DNA of 41,410 bases, taken from assembly GCA_945905835.1 (NCBI GenBank), contig CAMDQJ010000021.1, forward strand, positions 1-41,410. The letters run 5' to 3'. Position 1 is the first letter of the stretch. Every line of letters starts with the position of its first letter. Below the pieces are notes generated by a model. The model ran no database searches and was not told the DNA's origin. It saw only the letters and a program-made list of their open reading frames with translations. Below are positions 1-8,635 of this stretch, in pieces. The translations under genes were made by a program, and so were the position numbers. The DNA comes from Asaia bogorensis (GTDB lineage: Bacteria > Pseudomonadota > Alphaproteobacteria > Reyranellales > Reyranellaceae).

Positions 1-277
1 GCCCGCCGATCTGGAAGCGGCTGCCGCCCAGAGCCGAGATCAAAAAGCCGCCGATGATCGCCGTGTAGAGACCGCGCTCGGGCGAGGCGCCGGAGGCGAT
101 GGCGATCGCCATCGACAGCGGCAGCGCCACGATGGCGACGGTGATGGCAGCCAGCACGTCGGCGCGGAAAGCGGCGAATCCGTAGCCCTCGCGCAACACC
201 GTGACGAGCTTCGGCATGAACTGCTCGGCGAAGCTCGGGCGTTCGATCAATGGTGCGGAGGGAGTCTCGACGGTCAT
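1..277 (-). CDS. SulP family anion permease (partial, N-terminus only)
   Basis: Reading back from the ATG at 275-277 gives 92 residues before the window ends, so the gene is cut by the window edge and not necessarily broken. After a cytoplasmic lead of about 38 residues comes the first membrane region (DVLAAITVAIVALPLSMAIA), then SGASPERGLYTAIIGGFL and ALGGSRFQIGG. These are the characteristic first transmembrane blocks of SulP (SLC26-like) sulfate/bicarbonate permeases. The product would be an inner-membrane anion transporter; substrate and any STAS domain cannot be judged from this part. It is divergent from the TRAP operon and shares a 172-bp AT-richer control region with it. No clear Shine-Dalgarno precedes the start. 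Confidence 0.85.
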   Translation of the reverse strand, partial: MTVETPSAPLIERPSFAEQFMPKLVTVLREGYGFAAFRADVLAAITVAIVALPLSMAIAIASGASPERGLYTAIIGGFLISALGGSRFQIGG

Positions 278-288
278 TCAACCATAAT

Positions 289-318
289 ATTGTGTATAAT
301 TCGGTTTCGACTATACAA
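289..318. promoter_or_regulatory. Inverted repeat in the SulP/TRAP divergent control region
   Basis: TTGTGTATA (290-298) faces TATACAA (312-318), and 289-300 (ATTGTGTATAAT) is itself an imperfect palindrome. TTGTATACAA-like dyads are typical operators of GntR/FCD-type regulators, so this may control the SulP gene, the TRAP operon or both. The AT-rich block may also carry promoter elements. No regulator gene is adjacent in the window, so assignment to a regulator family is inference. Confidence 0.4.
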
Positions 319-449
319 CGACTCGCGCAGCCTTAGAAACCGCCGGCCCGGCAATACAATTAGGTTTAGCTAGTTGGCGCTGCGGTTCCTCTGCATAGTC
401 CGTTCCAAGGTCCATGACGAACGAGACCTAACTAGGGAGGAACGTAGAG

Positions 450-1442
450 ATGAAGCGCAGAATTCTGATCGGCAGTCTGGCTGCAACGGCGGTCGCGGCG
501 CCCTTCGTGCGGGCAAATGCCCAGGCATCGCTCACCTTGAACGGTGCGGTGCAGTTCAACGACGACCATGCCTTCAACAAGGCGCTGCTCAAGTTCGAAG
601 AGCTGGTGAAGAAGTACTACGGCAAGCCGATCAACTTCGTGCTCCACCGCAATTCCTCGCTCGGCCTCGAGAAGCAGTATTTCGAGTACATGGCGCAGGG
701 CAAGGCGGTCGACTACGGCATCGTCTCGCCGGCCCATATGTCGACCTTTTCCAAGGCCGCACCCTTCATCGACGCGCCGTTCCTGTTCCGCGACCTCGCC
801 CACTGGAACAAGGTGCTCGATGCCGACCTCCTGAAGCCGGTGGCCGACGAGATCGCGCAGAAGGCGGAAGTGATGCTGATCGGCTATGCCGGCGGCGGCA
901 CGCGCAACATCTTCGTCAACAAGCCGGTCTCGACCCTGGCCGAAATCAAGGGCCTGAAGGTCCGCGTGCAGGGTGCGCCGATCTGGTCGAAGACCTTCGC
1001 CGCAGCCGGCATGTCGCCCACCGTCATCGCCTACAACGAGGTCTACAACGCCATCCAGAACAACGTCATCGCCGCCGGCGAGAACGAGGCGGCGGGCGTC
1101 GAGACGATGAAATTCTACGAAGTGGCGCCCAATCTCGCCATGACCGAGCACGCCATCACCATCCGGCCGATCTGCTTCGCCGGCAAGACCTTCAAGACCC
1201 TGCCCAAGGATCTGCAGGACGCCGTGATCAAGGCCGGCAAGGAAGCCGGCGCCCACGGCCGCCAGATCGAAAGCTCCGAGGACGAACAGAAGCTGGTGGC
1301 GATGGAAAAGGCCGGCAAGCTGAAGCGCATTCCGTTCAAGGACCGCGCAGCGATGAAGAAGCTGGTCGACCCGGTAATGGAAACCTATGCCAAGGAAATC
1401 GGCGCCGACGGCATCTTCTCCAAGATCGTGGCGACGAGCTGA
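450..1442 (+). CDS. dctP: TRAP transporter solute-binding protein (DctP family)
   Basis: This is a 330-residue periplasmic binding protein that captures a substrate, probably an organic acid, for the DctQM permease encoded next. Residues 1-25 form a signal peptide with an N-terminal KRR and a hydrophobic AATAVAAPFV core, possibly Tat-type. The DctP fold is recognisable from GGGTRNIFVN (about 148-157) and GLKVRVQGAP (168-177). R172 lies where the conserved carboxylate-binding arginine of the family is found. The start is well supported: GGGAGG at 435-440 lies 9 nt before the ATG. A strong stem-loop follows the stop codon and separates it from dctQ. The ligand cannot be predicted from the sequence alone. 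Confidence 0.9.
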   Translation: MKRRILIGSLAATAVAAPFVRANAQASLTLNGAVQFNDDHAFNKALLKFEELVKKYYGKPINFVLHRNSSLGLEKQYFEYMAQGKAVDYGIVSPAHMSTFSKAAPFIDAPFLFRDLAHWNKVLDADLLKPVADEIAQKAEVMLIGYAGGGTRNIFVNKPVSTLAEIKGLKVRVQGAPIWSKTFAAAGMSPTVIAYNEVYNAIQNNVIAAGENEAAGVETMKFYEVAPNLAMTEHAITIRPICFAGKTFKTLPKDLQDAVIKAGKEAGAHGRQIESSEDEQKLVAMEKAGKLKRIPFKDRAAMKKLVDPVMETYAKEIGADGIFSKIVATS

Positions 1443-1451
1443 AATAGCGCC

Positions 1452-1484
1452 GCACGGCGGGCCCGCTGCCCGCCGTGCTTTCTT
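1452..1484 (+). terminator. Strong stem-loop between dctP and dctQ
   Basis: GCACGGCGGGC (1452-1462) pairs perfectly with GCCCGCCGTGC (1468-1478) around a CCGCT loop, followed by TTTCTT. It has the form of an intrinsic terminator with a short, impure U-tract. Placed 10 nt after dctP and inside the operon, it probably causes partial termination or protects the dctP 3' end, so that binding protein is made in excess over the permease. Confidence 0.75.
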
Positions 1485-1512
1485 CCAGCGTCCTGTTTCC
1501 CACGGTTGTTGA

Positions 1513-2031
1513 ATGTCGCTTTCAGTCGCTCCGCCGCCCGCCAGCCGGTGGCGCCGGTTCACGGCCGCCTATGCCCAGGTGCTCACCGCCACGCTGGCCT
1601 TCTCGGTGGCGATCCTGGTCTTTCCCGTCACCCTCCAGGTCGTCTCGCGCTACACCGACCTGATCCCGGCCTATATCTGGACCGAGGAGATGGCGCGCTT
1701 CCTGTTCATCTGGCTGATCATGATCGGCGCCATGGTCGGCGTGCGCGAAGCCGCGCATTTTGAGGTCGATGTCTGGCCACAACTGAAGCCGCGCGGCGAG
1801 GCCGCCGTGCGCATCGCCGCCCGCCTCGGCATCCTCGCGATGTCGCTGATCTTCGTGTTCGGCGGCATCGAGTTCACGCGTTTCGCCTGGTACCGCACAT
1901 CGGAGCTGGCCGACCTGCCGCTCTGGATGATCCATATCGCCTGGCCGACGGCGGGCGTTACCTGGATCGTCTTCCTCGGCGAGCAGTTCGTCGACGAGGC
2001 CCGAATCGTGCTGGGAAGGACGCCGTCATGA
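1513..2031 (+). CDS. dctQ: TRAP transporter small permease (DctQ family)
   Basis: This 172-residue membrane protein is the small subunit of the TRAP permease, which pairs with DctM. It has about four hydrophobic segments. The segment after the first helix carries the family signature WTEEMARFLFIWLIMIGAMV, a conserved acidic pair followed by AR at the start of helix 2. Its stop overlaps the dctM start (ATGA at 2028-2031), implying translational coupling. No convincing Shine-Dalgarno precedes the ATG at 1513. In-frame alternatives further downstream would cut into helix 1, so this start is kept with moderate certainty. Confidence 0.88.
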   Translation: MSLSVAPPPASRWRRFTAAYAQVLTATLAFSVAILVFPVTLQVVSRYTDLIPAYIWTEEMARFLFIWLIMIGAMVGVREAAHFEVDVWPQLKPRGEAAVRIAARLGILAMSLIFVFGGIEFTRFAWYRTSELADLPLWMIHIAWPTAGVTWIVFLGEQFVDEARIVLGRTPS

Positions 2032-3347
2032 GCGGCTCGATCTTCACCTCGGGCGAGGCCGCGGCGCTCCTGTTCGGCGTCTTCTTCTTCCTGCTGGTGC
2101 TGCGCGTGCCAGTGGCCTTCGCGCTCGGGCTGGCCTGCCTGCCGCTCTTCTACCTCGAGCCGCGGCTCGGCACGATGATGCTCGCCCAGGAAACCTTCAA
2201 CGCCTACAACTCCTTCATCCTGCTCGCCGTGCCGTTCTTCCTGCTGACGGCCAACCTGATGAGCGTGGGCGGCATCACCGACCGGCTGGTCACGCTGTCG
2301 CGCGCCCTGGTCGGCAGCTGGCCGGGATCGCTCGCCCAGATCAACGTCGTGCTGTCGGTGTTCTTCGCCGGTATTTCCGGCTCCTCGACGGCCGATGCCG
2401 CGAGCCAGAGCAAGATCTTCATCGATGCCCAGACCAAGGAGGGCTACGACCTCTCCTTCTCGATCGCCATCACCGCCGTCTCGGCCGTGCTCGCCGTCAT
2501 CATCCCGCCCTCGATCCTGATGATCGTCTGGGGCGGGCTGATCTCGACCTCGATCGGCGCGCTCTATCTCGCCGGCGTCGTCCCCGGCCTGCTGATCGCC
2601 GGCGCCCAGATGGCCACCGTGCACGTCTATGCCGTGCGGCGCGGCTATCCGACCTATCCGCGCTCCTCCTTCCGCCAGCTTCTGTGCGCGGTCTGGATAT
2701 CGATCCCGGCGCTGATGACGCCCTTCATCATCGTCGGCGGTATCCTGCTGGGCTGGTTCACCGCCACCGAATCGGCCTGCGTGGCGGTGCTCTATTCGGT
2801 GGTGCTGTCGGTCTTCGTCTATCGCGAGATGGGCGCGCGCGGGCTCTACAATGCCCTGCTCGACACCGGGCGGCTGGCCGCCGTGGCGCTGTTCTGCATC
2901 GGCACCGCCAGCGCCTTCGGCTGGCTGCTCGCCTACTACAAGATTCCGCAGGAACTGCTGGCCAATGTCACAACCTGGGGCCTGGGCCCGATCGGCGTCG
3001 GCATGTTCATCGCCTTCGTCTTCCTGGTGGTCGGCTGCTTCCTCGACGCCATCCCCGCCATCATCATCGTCGGCACCGTACTCGAGCCGCTGGCCAAGTC
3101 GGTCGACATGCATCCCGTCCATTTCGCCATCGTCTCGATCGTGTCGCTGGCCTTCGGCCTGGTGACGCCGCCCTACGGGCTCTGCCTGATGATCTCCTGC
3201 GCCGTGGCCGGCGTGCGGCTGCGCTATGCGCTGAAGGACACGATGATCATGCTGGTGCCGATGATCCTGGTGCTGGCGGCAATGATCGTGTGGCCCGAGA
3301 TCGCCCTCTTCCTGCCACGCCTGATCGCGCCGGAGCTGCTCAAGTAA
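2028..3347 (+). CDS. dctM: TRAP transporter large permease (DctM family)
   Basis: This is a 439-residue polytopic inner-membrane protein, the ion-coupled transport subunit of the TRAP system. It is hydrophobic throughout, with some 12 predicted segments. Family hallmarks are the early NSFILLAVPFFLLTANLM, the glycine/serine-rich FFAGISGSSTADAASQSKI (re-entrant region), the IIPPSILMIVWGG stretch, and the late LVTPPYGLCLMISC. Length is normal. It starts inside the dctQ stop. Its TAA (3345-3347) directly abuts the stop of the convergent oxidoreductase gene, leaving no room for a dedicated terminator. Confidence 0.92.
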   Translation: MSGSIFTSGEAAALLFGVFFFLLVLRVPVAFALGLACLPLFYLEPRLGTMMLAQETFNAYNSFILLAVPFFLLTANLMSVGGITDRLVTLSRALVGSWPGSLAQINVVLSVFFAGISGSSTADAASQSKIFIDAQTKEGYDLSFSIAITAVSAVLAVIIPPSILMIVWGGLISTSIGALYLAGVVPGLLIAGAQMATVHVYAVRRGYPTYPRSSFRQLLCAVWISIPALMTPFIIVGGILLGWFTATESACVAVLYSVVLSVFVYREMGARGLYNALLDTGRLAAVALFCIGTASAFGWLLAYYKIPQELLANVTTWGLGPIGVGMFIAFVFLVVGCFLDAIPAIIIVGTVLEPLAKSVDMHPVHFAIVSIVSLAFGLVTPPYGLCLMISCAVAGVRLRYALKDTMIMLVPMILVLAAMIVWPEIALFLPRLIAPELLK

Positions 3348-4283
3348 TCAAAAGCCGCCGGCCACCGACCGCTCGCCCTGCGTCTTGCGAATGCGGTGAA
3401 AGCCCTCGACGGTACGGCCGATGATATCGGCCACCGGCAGCACCTCGTGGATCAACCCGACGGTCTGGCCGGCCAGTGCCAGCGAAGCTTCCATGTCGCC
3501 GCCGAAATAGACATCTCGCACATTGCCAAACAGCGAGCGGTCGAAGCTGCCGGCGCGGTCGATCTCCTTGGCGCGCTCGGTCTTGAGCGCGCGCACGCAG
3601 GGGCTCGACTTGCGGTTCAGCATCACCGTGCCGGTGGCGTCGGCATCGACGATGGCCTGCTTGTAGTTGGCGTGCACCGGGCTCTCGGCCGAACTGACGA
3701 AGCGCGTGCCCATCTGGATGCCCTCGGCGCCCAGCGCAAAGGCCGCCGCCATGCCGCGGCCGTCGCAGATGCCGCCGGCCGCGATCAGCGGCACGTCGGT
3801 GCGCTCGCGCACCGCCTGCAGCAGCACCAGCGTCGAGACGTCATCGGGGTTCTTGAAACCGCCACCCTCGCCGCCTTCGACGATCAGCCCGTCGACACCG
3901 GCATCGACCGCCTTCATCGCCGAGGAAAGATTGGGAATCACATGATAGACGATCAGGCCCGCGGCCTTCAGCGTCGGCAGGAGTTTCGCCGGCGAGCCGG
4001 CCGAGGTGGTGACGAACTTCACGCCTGACTTGGCCACCAGGTCGACGACGCGCGGTTCCTTGATGAACAGGATCGGCAGGTTGACGCCAAACGGCTTGTC
4101 GGTGAGCTCGCGCATCTTGGCGATCTCGGCGAGACAGGCATCGACCTCGCCGCTCGAGGTTTCGATGATGCCGAGGCCGCCGGCATTGGACACCGCCGAG
4201 GCGAGCGGGCTGCGGGCGATCCAGCCCATCGGCGCTTGCACGATCGGGTACTTCACGCCGGTATGGGCGAGCACGCGGTTCAT
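3348..4283 (-). CDS. FMN-dependent oxidoreductase, nitronate monooxygenase-like
   Basis: This 311-residue TIM-barrel flavoprotein belongs to the nitronate monooxygenase / 2-nitropropane dioxygenase / FabK superfamily. Family marks are the N-terminal YPIVQAPMGWIA, SNAGGLGIIE (about 32-41) and the phosphate-binding IAAGGICDGRGMAAAFALGA with GIQMGTRFV (about 168-196). Oddly, the segment that usually reads EAGGH, carrying the catalytic histidine of class I nitronate monooxygenases, here reads EGGGF, with F143 in place of the histidine. The true reaction is therefore uncertain. It lies 12 bp downstream of the hydrolase gene on the same strand and is probably co-transcribed with it. Confidence 0.8.
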   Translation of the reverse strand: MNRVLAHTGVKYPIVQAPMGWIARSPLASAVSNAGGLGIIETSSGEVDACLAEIAKMRELTDKPFGVNLPILFIKEPRVVDLVAKSGVKFVTTSAGSPAKLLPTLKAAGLIVYHVIPNLSSAMKAVDAGVDGLIVEGGEGGGFKNPDDVSTLVLLQAVRERTDVPLIAAGGICDGRGMAAAFALGAEGIQMGTRFVSSAESPVHANYKQAIVDADATGTVMLNRKSSPCVRALKTERAKEIDRAGSFDRSLFGNVRDVYFGGDMEASLALAGQTVGLIHEVLPVADIIGRTVEGFHRIRKTQGERSVAGGF

Positions 4284-4295
4284 TCAACTCGTCTC

Positions 4296-5819
4296 CTAAG
4301 GCAGCGCGCGCGCCCGTTCGTAGGCGGTGGTGAAGTTGGGCGGCGTGTCGGCGCGGCAGGTCGGCGCGCGCTTGGGGTCGGGGTCCTCGATGAACTCGTC
4401 GCGCAGCCGGCCGGCGCAGGGATCCTGGCTGACCACGCCATGGCCCTGCGAGCGGAAGGTGACGTGGCGGGCGCTGCTGAGATGGCGCGCTGCCTCGCGG
4501 CCCCAGGCGGGCGGCGTCAGCCAGTCGTAGGCGCCGCTCACCAGCAGGGCCGGCACGGTGCTCTTCACCGGCTGGCGCTCCGCCGCCGGCGCCGCCGGCA
4601 CGCGCCACACCGGGCAGAAGGCCGGCGACTTGCTCTGCTGCGCCGTCATGCCGTAGATGCCGGCCGCCTCGATGGCGCGGCGGCGGGCGCCCTGGTCGAC
4701 CAGCGCCCAGGTCTCGCGGCATTCGATCGAGTTGAACAGGCCGTCGAACTGCTGGGCGTTCTGCTCGAGAAGGCCGCCCTCGTCGGTTTCGAGGCTTTCG
4801 GCGAAGAGTTTCAGCAGGCGCAGCTCGCCGCGGCGGGCTTCGGCGGCGGCCTCGGGAATCAGCGCCACCTCGCCCTCGCGCATCATGTGTAGCAGCACCA
4901 TCAGGGTCTTCGGCCCGTCGAGCTTTACGGCGTGCGGCCCATCCTCGAGCTGAAGCGTCAGCGCCAGTGGCGTGCGCTGCGCCTGCTCGACCAGCGCCTC
5001 GACAGTGCCACGCAGTTCGGGATGCCGCTGGCGGCAAAGGGAATCGGCGGCGCAGTCGCTATAAAGCTGCTCGAAGGCGCGGCGCACGATCTCGGGCTCG
5101 TTCTGCTCGCCGTTGACCTGCGGCGGGTAGACGCCGTCGAGCACGGCGGAGCGCACCAGCTCGGGATGGCGGCGCAGGATTTCCAGCCCCCAGCGCGTGC
5201 CGTAGGACACGCCGTAGAGGTTGATCTTCGACAGCGAGAAGGCTTGTGCGAGATCGGCAACGTCGTCGGCCAGCGCCGGCGTGGTGTACATCGCGAGGTC
5301 GACCTTGCGGCGCTCGAGCGAGGCCCGGCAGCGCTGCAGGATCTCGCGCTCCTGCGTTTCGGTGACGGCGCGGCGGCGCGCCTTGGCGGGCTCGGAGGTG
5401 CGCGGATCGAAGCAGTCGAGGTTGGGCGAGGCGCCGCCGGCACCGCGCTGGCTGACGATGATGACGTCGCGACGACGCCGCAGCGCCGCCGTCTCGTTCC
5501 ACCAGTTGGCTTCGGACAAGGCGTCGGCGCCGGCGGTCGAGGCGGCCAGCGGCGCATCGCCCGGCCCGCCCGAGAGATAGATCACCGGATCGGCCACGGC
5601 GGCGCGCTTGGCCTTCAGGATGGCGACCTTCAGCCGGACTTCGCGGCCTTCGGGCAGGGAGCGGTTTTCCGGCACGATCAGCACGAAACATTCGACGCGG
5701 TCGCCGCGCGGCGGCTTGAACGGGCAGCGCTCGCGTTCCAGCCGCGGCTCGGCCAGGGCGATTCCGCCAACCAGCAGCGCGGCTGACGCGAGCGCGATGG
5801 ATCGGAGGAAGCAGGTCAT
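4296..5819 (-). CDS. Secreted alpha/beta hydrolase, proline-iminopeptidase/TAP-like
   Basis: This exported serine hydrolase has about 507 residues from the ATG at 5817-5819, or 513 from an in-frame ATG at 5837. I prefer the shorter form because MTCFLRSIALASAALLVGGI is a clean signal peptide; neither start has a Shine-Dalgarno. The alpha/beta-hydrolase core shows the oxyanion region VIYLSGGPGDAP, the VSQRGAGGASPNLDC strand, and the nucleophile elbow GVSYGTR (Ser about 205 in the short form). Near the C-terminus SGAYDWLTPP and SQGHGVV supply the expected Asp and His, matching the TAP-like C-terminal domain. Likely substrates are peptides or small esters; specificity is unknown. Confidence 0.82.
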   Translation of the reverse strand: MTCFLRSIALASAALLVGGIALAEPRLERERCPFKPPRGDRVECFVLIVPENRSLPEGREVRLKVAILKAKRAAVADPVIYLSGGPGDAPLAASTAGADALSEANWWNETAALRRRRDVIIVSQRGAGGASPNLDCFDPRTSEPAKARRRAVTETQEREILQRCRASLERRKVDLAMYTTPALADDVADLAQAFSLSKINLYGVSYGTRWGLEILRRHPELVRSAVLDGVYPPQVNGEQNEPEIVRRAFEQLYSDCAADSLCRQRHPELRGTVEALVEQAQRTPLALTLQLEDGPHAVKLDGPKTLMVLLHMMREGEVALIPEAAAEARRGELRLLKLFAESLETDEGGLLEQNAQQFDGLFNSIECRETWALVDQGARRRAIEAAGIYGMTAQQSKSPAFCPVWRVPAAPAAERQPVKSTVPALLVSGAYDWLTPPAWGREAARHLSSARHVTFRSQGHGVVSQDPCAGRLRDEFIEDPDPKRAPTCRADTPPNFTTAYERARALP

Positions 5820-5926
5820 GGGCCTGTTGTGCCACATCGAAGTTCATGGCGGCATGACAGAATTTCAATGCATTGTCGCAGGCCGCGCGCTTGCCCGCGC
5901 AGGGGGCGTGCCTCAGGTTACCGGCC

Positions 5927-7186
5927 ATGAATCAGACCCTCACCCCCCGCTCCTACTGGACTGCTGTCTGGTGCGGTTTTCTCGTGCTGGCCATCGGCCT
6001 CGGCATCCGCCAGAGCTTCGGCATCTTCCTCAAGCCGATCTCGGCCGAGATGAATGTTGGCCGCGAGCTGTTCTCGTTCGGCACCGCCCTTTCCATGCTG
6101 CTGATGGGCGCCGTGGCACCCTTCTCCGGCCGGCTGGCCGACCGTTTCGGCTCGGCGCTGACCATCGCCGGCGGCGGCGCGATCTATGTGCTGGGCATGA
6201 TCGTGACGGCCGTCATGCATGACGGTTTCATGTTGATCCTGGGCAACGTCCTGGTCGGCATCGGCCTCTCAGCCGCCACCTTCGGGCCGGTGCTGGGCGT
6301 CATCCTGCGCGTGGCGCCACCTGAAAAGCAGGCGCTGGCGGTCGGCATCTGCTCGGCCGGCGGCTCGTTCGGCCAGTTCTTCATCGTGCCGCTGGCCGCC
6401 GTCCTGCAGAGCTATTTCGGCGACTGGCGGCCGACCATGTGGGCGCTGACGGCGCTCGCACTGCTGATCATCCTGCTGCCGATCGGGCTCAACGACCGCA
6501 AGGAGATCGCCGCCGGCAAGCGCGGCAGCGGCGGTTCGCAGACCGGCGGCCAGGCTCTTTCCGAAGCCTTCGCCCAGCGCAGCTACGTGCTGCTGGTGGT
6601 CGGCTATTTCGTCTGCGGTTTCCACGTCACCTTCGTCGGCGGTCACCTGCCGGCCTATATCTCCGACAAGGGCATTGGCCTCTCGCTGTTCGGCATCGAG
6701 CTGACGCCGGTCGAGCTCGGCGGCTGGGCGATCGGCATGGTCGGCCTGTTCAACATCGCCGGCGCCATCCTGTGGAGCTCGCTGGGCGGCAAGTACAAGC
6801 GCAAGAACCTCCTGTCGTTGCTCTACCTGCTGCGCTCGCTGGTTTTCCTGGGCTTCGTGATCGCGCCCTTGTCGGCGGCCTCGGTGCTGATCTTTGCCGC
6901 AGCACTTGGCTTCCTGTGGCTGGGCACCGTGCCGCTCACGACCTCGCTGGTCGGCTTCATCTTCGGGCCGGTGCACGTCACCATGCTGAACGGCATCGTG
7001 TTCTTCGGCCACCAGCTCGGCAGCTTCGTCGGCGGCTGGGGCGGCGGTCGGCTGTTCGACCTGCAGGGCAACTACGACATGATGTGGTGGATCTCGATCG
7101 CGCTCGGCCTGATCTCGGCCGCCCTGCATTACCCGATCGTCGAAGTACGCCTGCCGCGCGCCGCCGCAACGGCGCAACCGGCATGA
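5927..7186 (+). CDS. MFS transporter, monocarboxylate/oxalate-formate type
   Basis: This is a 419-residue, 12-segment permease of the major facilitator superfamily. The N-terminal half begins SYWTAVWCGFLVLAIGLGIR and QSFGIFLKPISAEM, as in the oxalate/formate and monocarboxylate branches. PFSGRLADRFGS is the loop 2-3 signature of MFS proteins. A basic cytoplasmic loop (NDRKEIAAGKRGSGG) separates the halves. The open frame extends upstream to a TTG at 5873, but the ATG at 5927 with an upstream CAGG and normal family length is preferred. Its stop overlaps the ATG of the 44-residue ORF that follows (ATGA at 7183-7186). The substrate is unknown. Confidence 0.88.
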   Translation: MNQTLTPRSYWTAVWCGFLVLAIGLGIRQSFGIFLKPISAEMNVGRELFSFGTALSMLLMGAVAPFSGRLADRFGSALTIAGGGAIYVLGMIVTAVMHDGFMLILGNVLVGIGLSAATFGPVLGVILRVAPPEKQALAVGICSAGGSFGQFFIVPLAAVLQSYFGDWRPTMWALTALALLIILLPIGLNDRKEIAAGKRGSGGSQTGGQALSEAFAQRSYVLLVVGYFVCGFHVTFVGGHLPAYISDKGIGLSLFGIELTPVELGGWAIGMVGLFNIAGAILWSSLGGKYKRKNLLSLLYLLRSLVFLGFVIAPLSAASVLIFAAALGFLWLGTVPLTTSLVGFIFGPVHVTMLNGIVFFGHQLGSFVGGWGGGRLFDLQGNYDMMWWISIALGLISAALHYPIVEVRLPRAAATAQPA

Positions 7187-7317
7187 CAGGCTGGCGAACC
7201 GCCGCCCTGTGGGGGGCGGTCGCCTTGCTGGTCACCGTCACCGCAACGACGTTCGTGCTGTGGGGCGTGAACGGGCCGGCGTATCTGGTCGATTTGATCG
7301 CGGCGTATTGCCTCTAG
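7183..7317 (+). CDS. Small single-span membrane protein, translationally coupled to the MFS gene
   Basis: A 44-residue ORF starts within the MFS stop codon (ATGA) and ends 1 bp before the hslU stop on the other strand. Residues 4-29 form one hydrophobic helix (WRTAALWGAVALLVTVTATT then FVLWG), followed by a short polar tail ending in YCL. I do not recognise a family. The overlap strongly suggests it is translated with the permease and may be an accessory peptide. It is below the size most gene callers accept, so it may be unannotated in relatives. Confidence 0.55.
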   Translation: MTGWRTAALWGAVALLVTVTATTFVLWGVNGPAYLVDLIAAYCL

Positions 7318-7318
7318 G

Positions 7319-8626
7319 CTACAGCACGAACTTCGACAGATCGGCGTTCTTCGCCAGCACGCCGACATGCTCGCGCACGTAGGCCGCGTCGATCTCGATC
7401 GCCTTGCCGGGCGTGTCGGAGGCGGCGAAGCTGATGTCCTCCAGCAGCTTCTCCATCACCGTGTGCAGCCGGCGGGCGCCGATGTTCTCGACCGTCTCGT
7501 TGATACTGGCCGACAGCCGCGCCAGCTCGTCGATCGCCTCGTCGCTGAACGTAAGGTCGACCTTCTCCGTCGCCATCAAAGCCTTGTACTGCTTGACCAG
7601 ACTGGCTTCCGGCTCCGTCAGGATGCGACGGAAATCCTCCTGATTGAGCGAAGCAAGGCTGACGCGGATCGGCAGGCGGCCCTGCAATTCCGGCAGCATA
7701 TCGGACGGCTTGGCGAGGTGGAACGCGCCGGAGCAGATGAACAGCACATGGTCGGTCTTCACCGGCCCGTGCTTGGTGTTCACCGTCGTGCCCTCGATCA
7801 GCGGCAGCAGGTCGCGCTGCACGCCCTCGCGGCTGACATCGCCACCGCCGCGGAACTCGCTGCGCGCCGTGATCTTGTCGATCTCGTCGATGAAGACGAT
7901 GCCGTTCTGCTCGACCGACTCGCGCGCTTCGCGCACGACCTTCTCCTGGTCCAGAAGCTTGTCGCTCTCCTCGCGCAGCAGCGTCTCGTAGGACTCGGCC
8001 ACGGTGAGCTTGCGCTTCTTGGTGCGCCCGCCGAAGGCCTTGCCCAGCATGTCGCCGATATTCATCATGCCGACCGAGGCGCCGGGCTGGCCCGGCACCT
8101 CGAACTGCATCGGCCCGCCCGAATCGGCGACATCGACCTCGATCTCACGGTCGTTCAATTCGCCGTCGCGCAGCTTGTGGCGGAAGCGCTGGCGCGTTTC
8201 CTGGCTGGCGTTGGGGCCGCACAGGGCATCGAGCACGCGGTCTTCCGCCGCCAGCTCGGCCTTGGCCTTCACATCCTTGCGCAGGCGCTCGCGCGCCATG
8301 TCCATGGCGGTTTCCATCAGGTCGCGCGCGATCTGCTCGACATCGCGGCCGACATAGCCGACCTCGGTGAACTTGGTCGCCTCGACCTTGAGGAACGGAG
8401 CGTTGGCGAGCTTGGCCAGGCGGCGGGCGATCTCGGTCTTGCCGCAGCCGGTGGGCCCGATCATCAGGATGTTCTTGGGGATCACTTCCTCGCGCAGGCC
8501 CTCGGGCAGCTGCAGGCGGCGCCAGCGGTTGCGCAGCGCGATCGCCACGGCGCGCTTGGCGTCTTGCTGGCCGACGATGTGCTTGTCGAGTTCGGAGACG
8601 ATCTCGCGGGGGGAAAAATCAGCCAT
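7319..8626 (-). CDS. hslU: ATP-dependent protease ATPase subunit HslU
   Basis: This 435-residue AAA+ unfoldase feeds proteins to the HslV peptidase in the cytosol. The N-terminus [20 protein letters not shown] is diagnostic. Walker A is GPTGCGKT (57-64), Walker B is IVFIDEID, and a long variable I-domain lies between. The C-terminus ends LSKFVL, the hydrophobic tail that docks into HslV pockets to activate it. It lies 9 bp after hslV in one transcriptional unit. Length and all motifs are normal. Confidence 0.97.
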   Translation of the reverse strand: MADFSPREIVSELDKHIVGQQDAKRAVAIALRNRWRRLQLPEGLREEVIPKNILMIGPTGCGKTEIARRLAKLANAPFLKVEATKFTEVGYVGRDVEQIARDLMETAMDMARERLRKDVKAKAELAAEDRVLDALCGPNASQETRQRFRHKLRDGELNDREIEVDVADSGGPMQFEVPGQPGASVGMMNIGDMLGKAFGGRTKKRKLTVAESYETLLREESDKLLDQEKVVREARESVEQNGIVFIDEIDKITARSEFRGGGDVSREGVQRDLLPLIEGTTVNTKHGPVKTDHVLFICSGAFHLAKPSDMLPELQGRLPIRVSLASLNQEDFRRILTEPEASLVKQYKALMATEKVDLTFSDEAIDELARLSASINETVENIGARRLHTVMEKLLEDISFAASDTPGKAIEIDAAYVREHVGVLAKNADLSKFVL

Positions 8627-8635
8627 ACGCTACTT

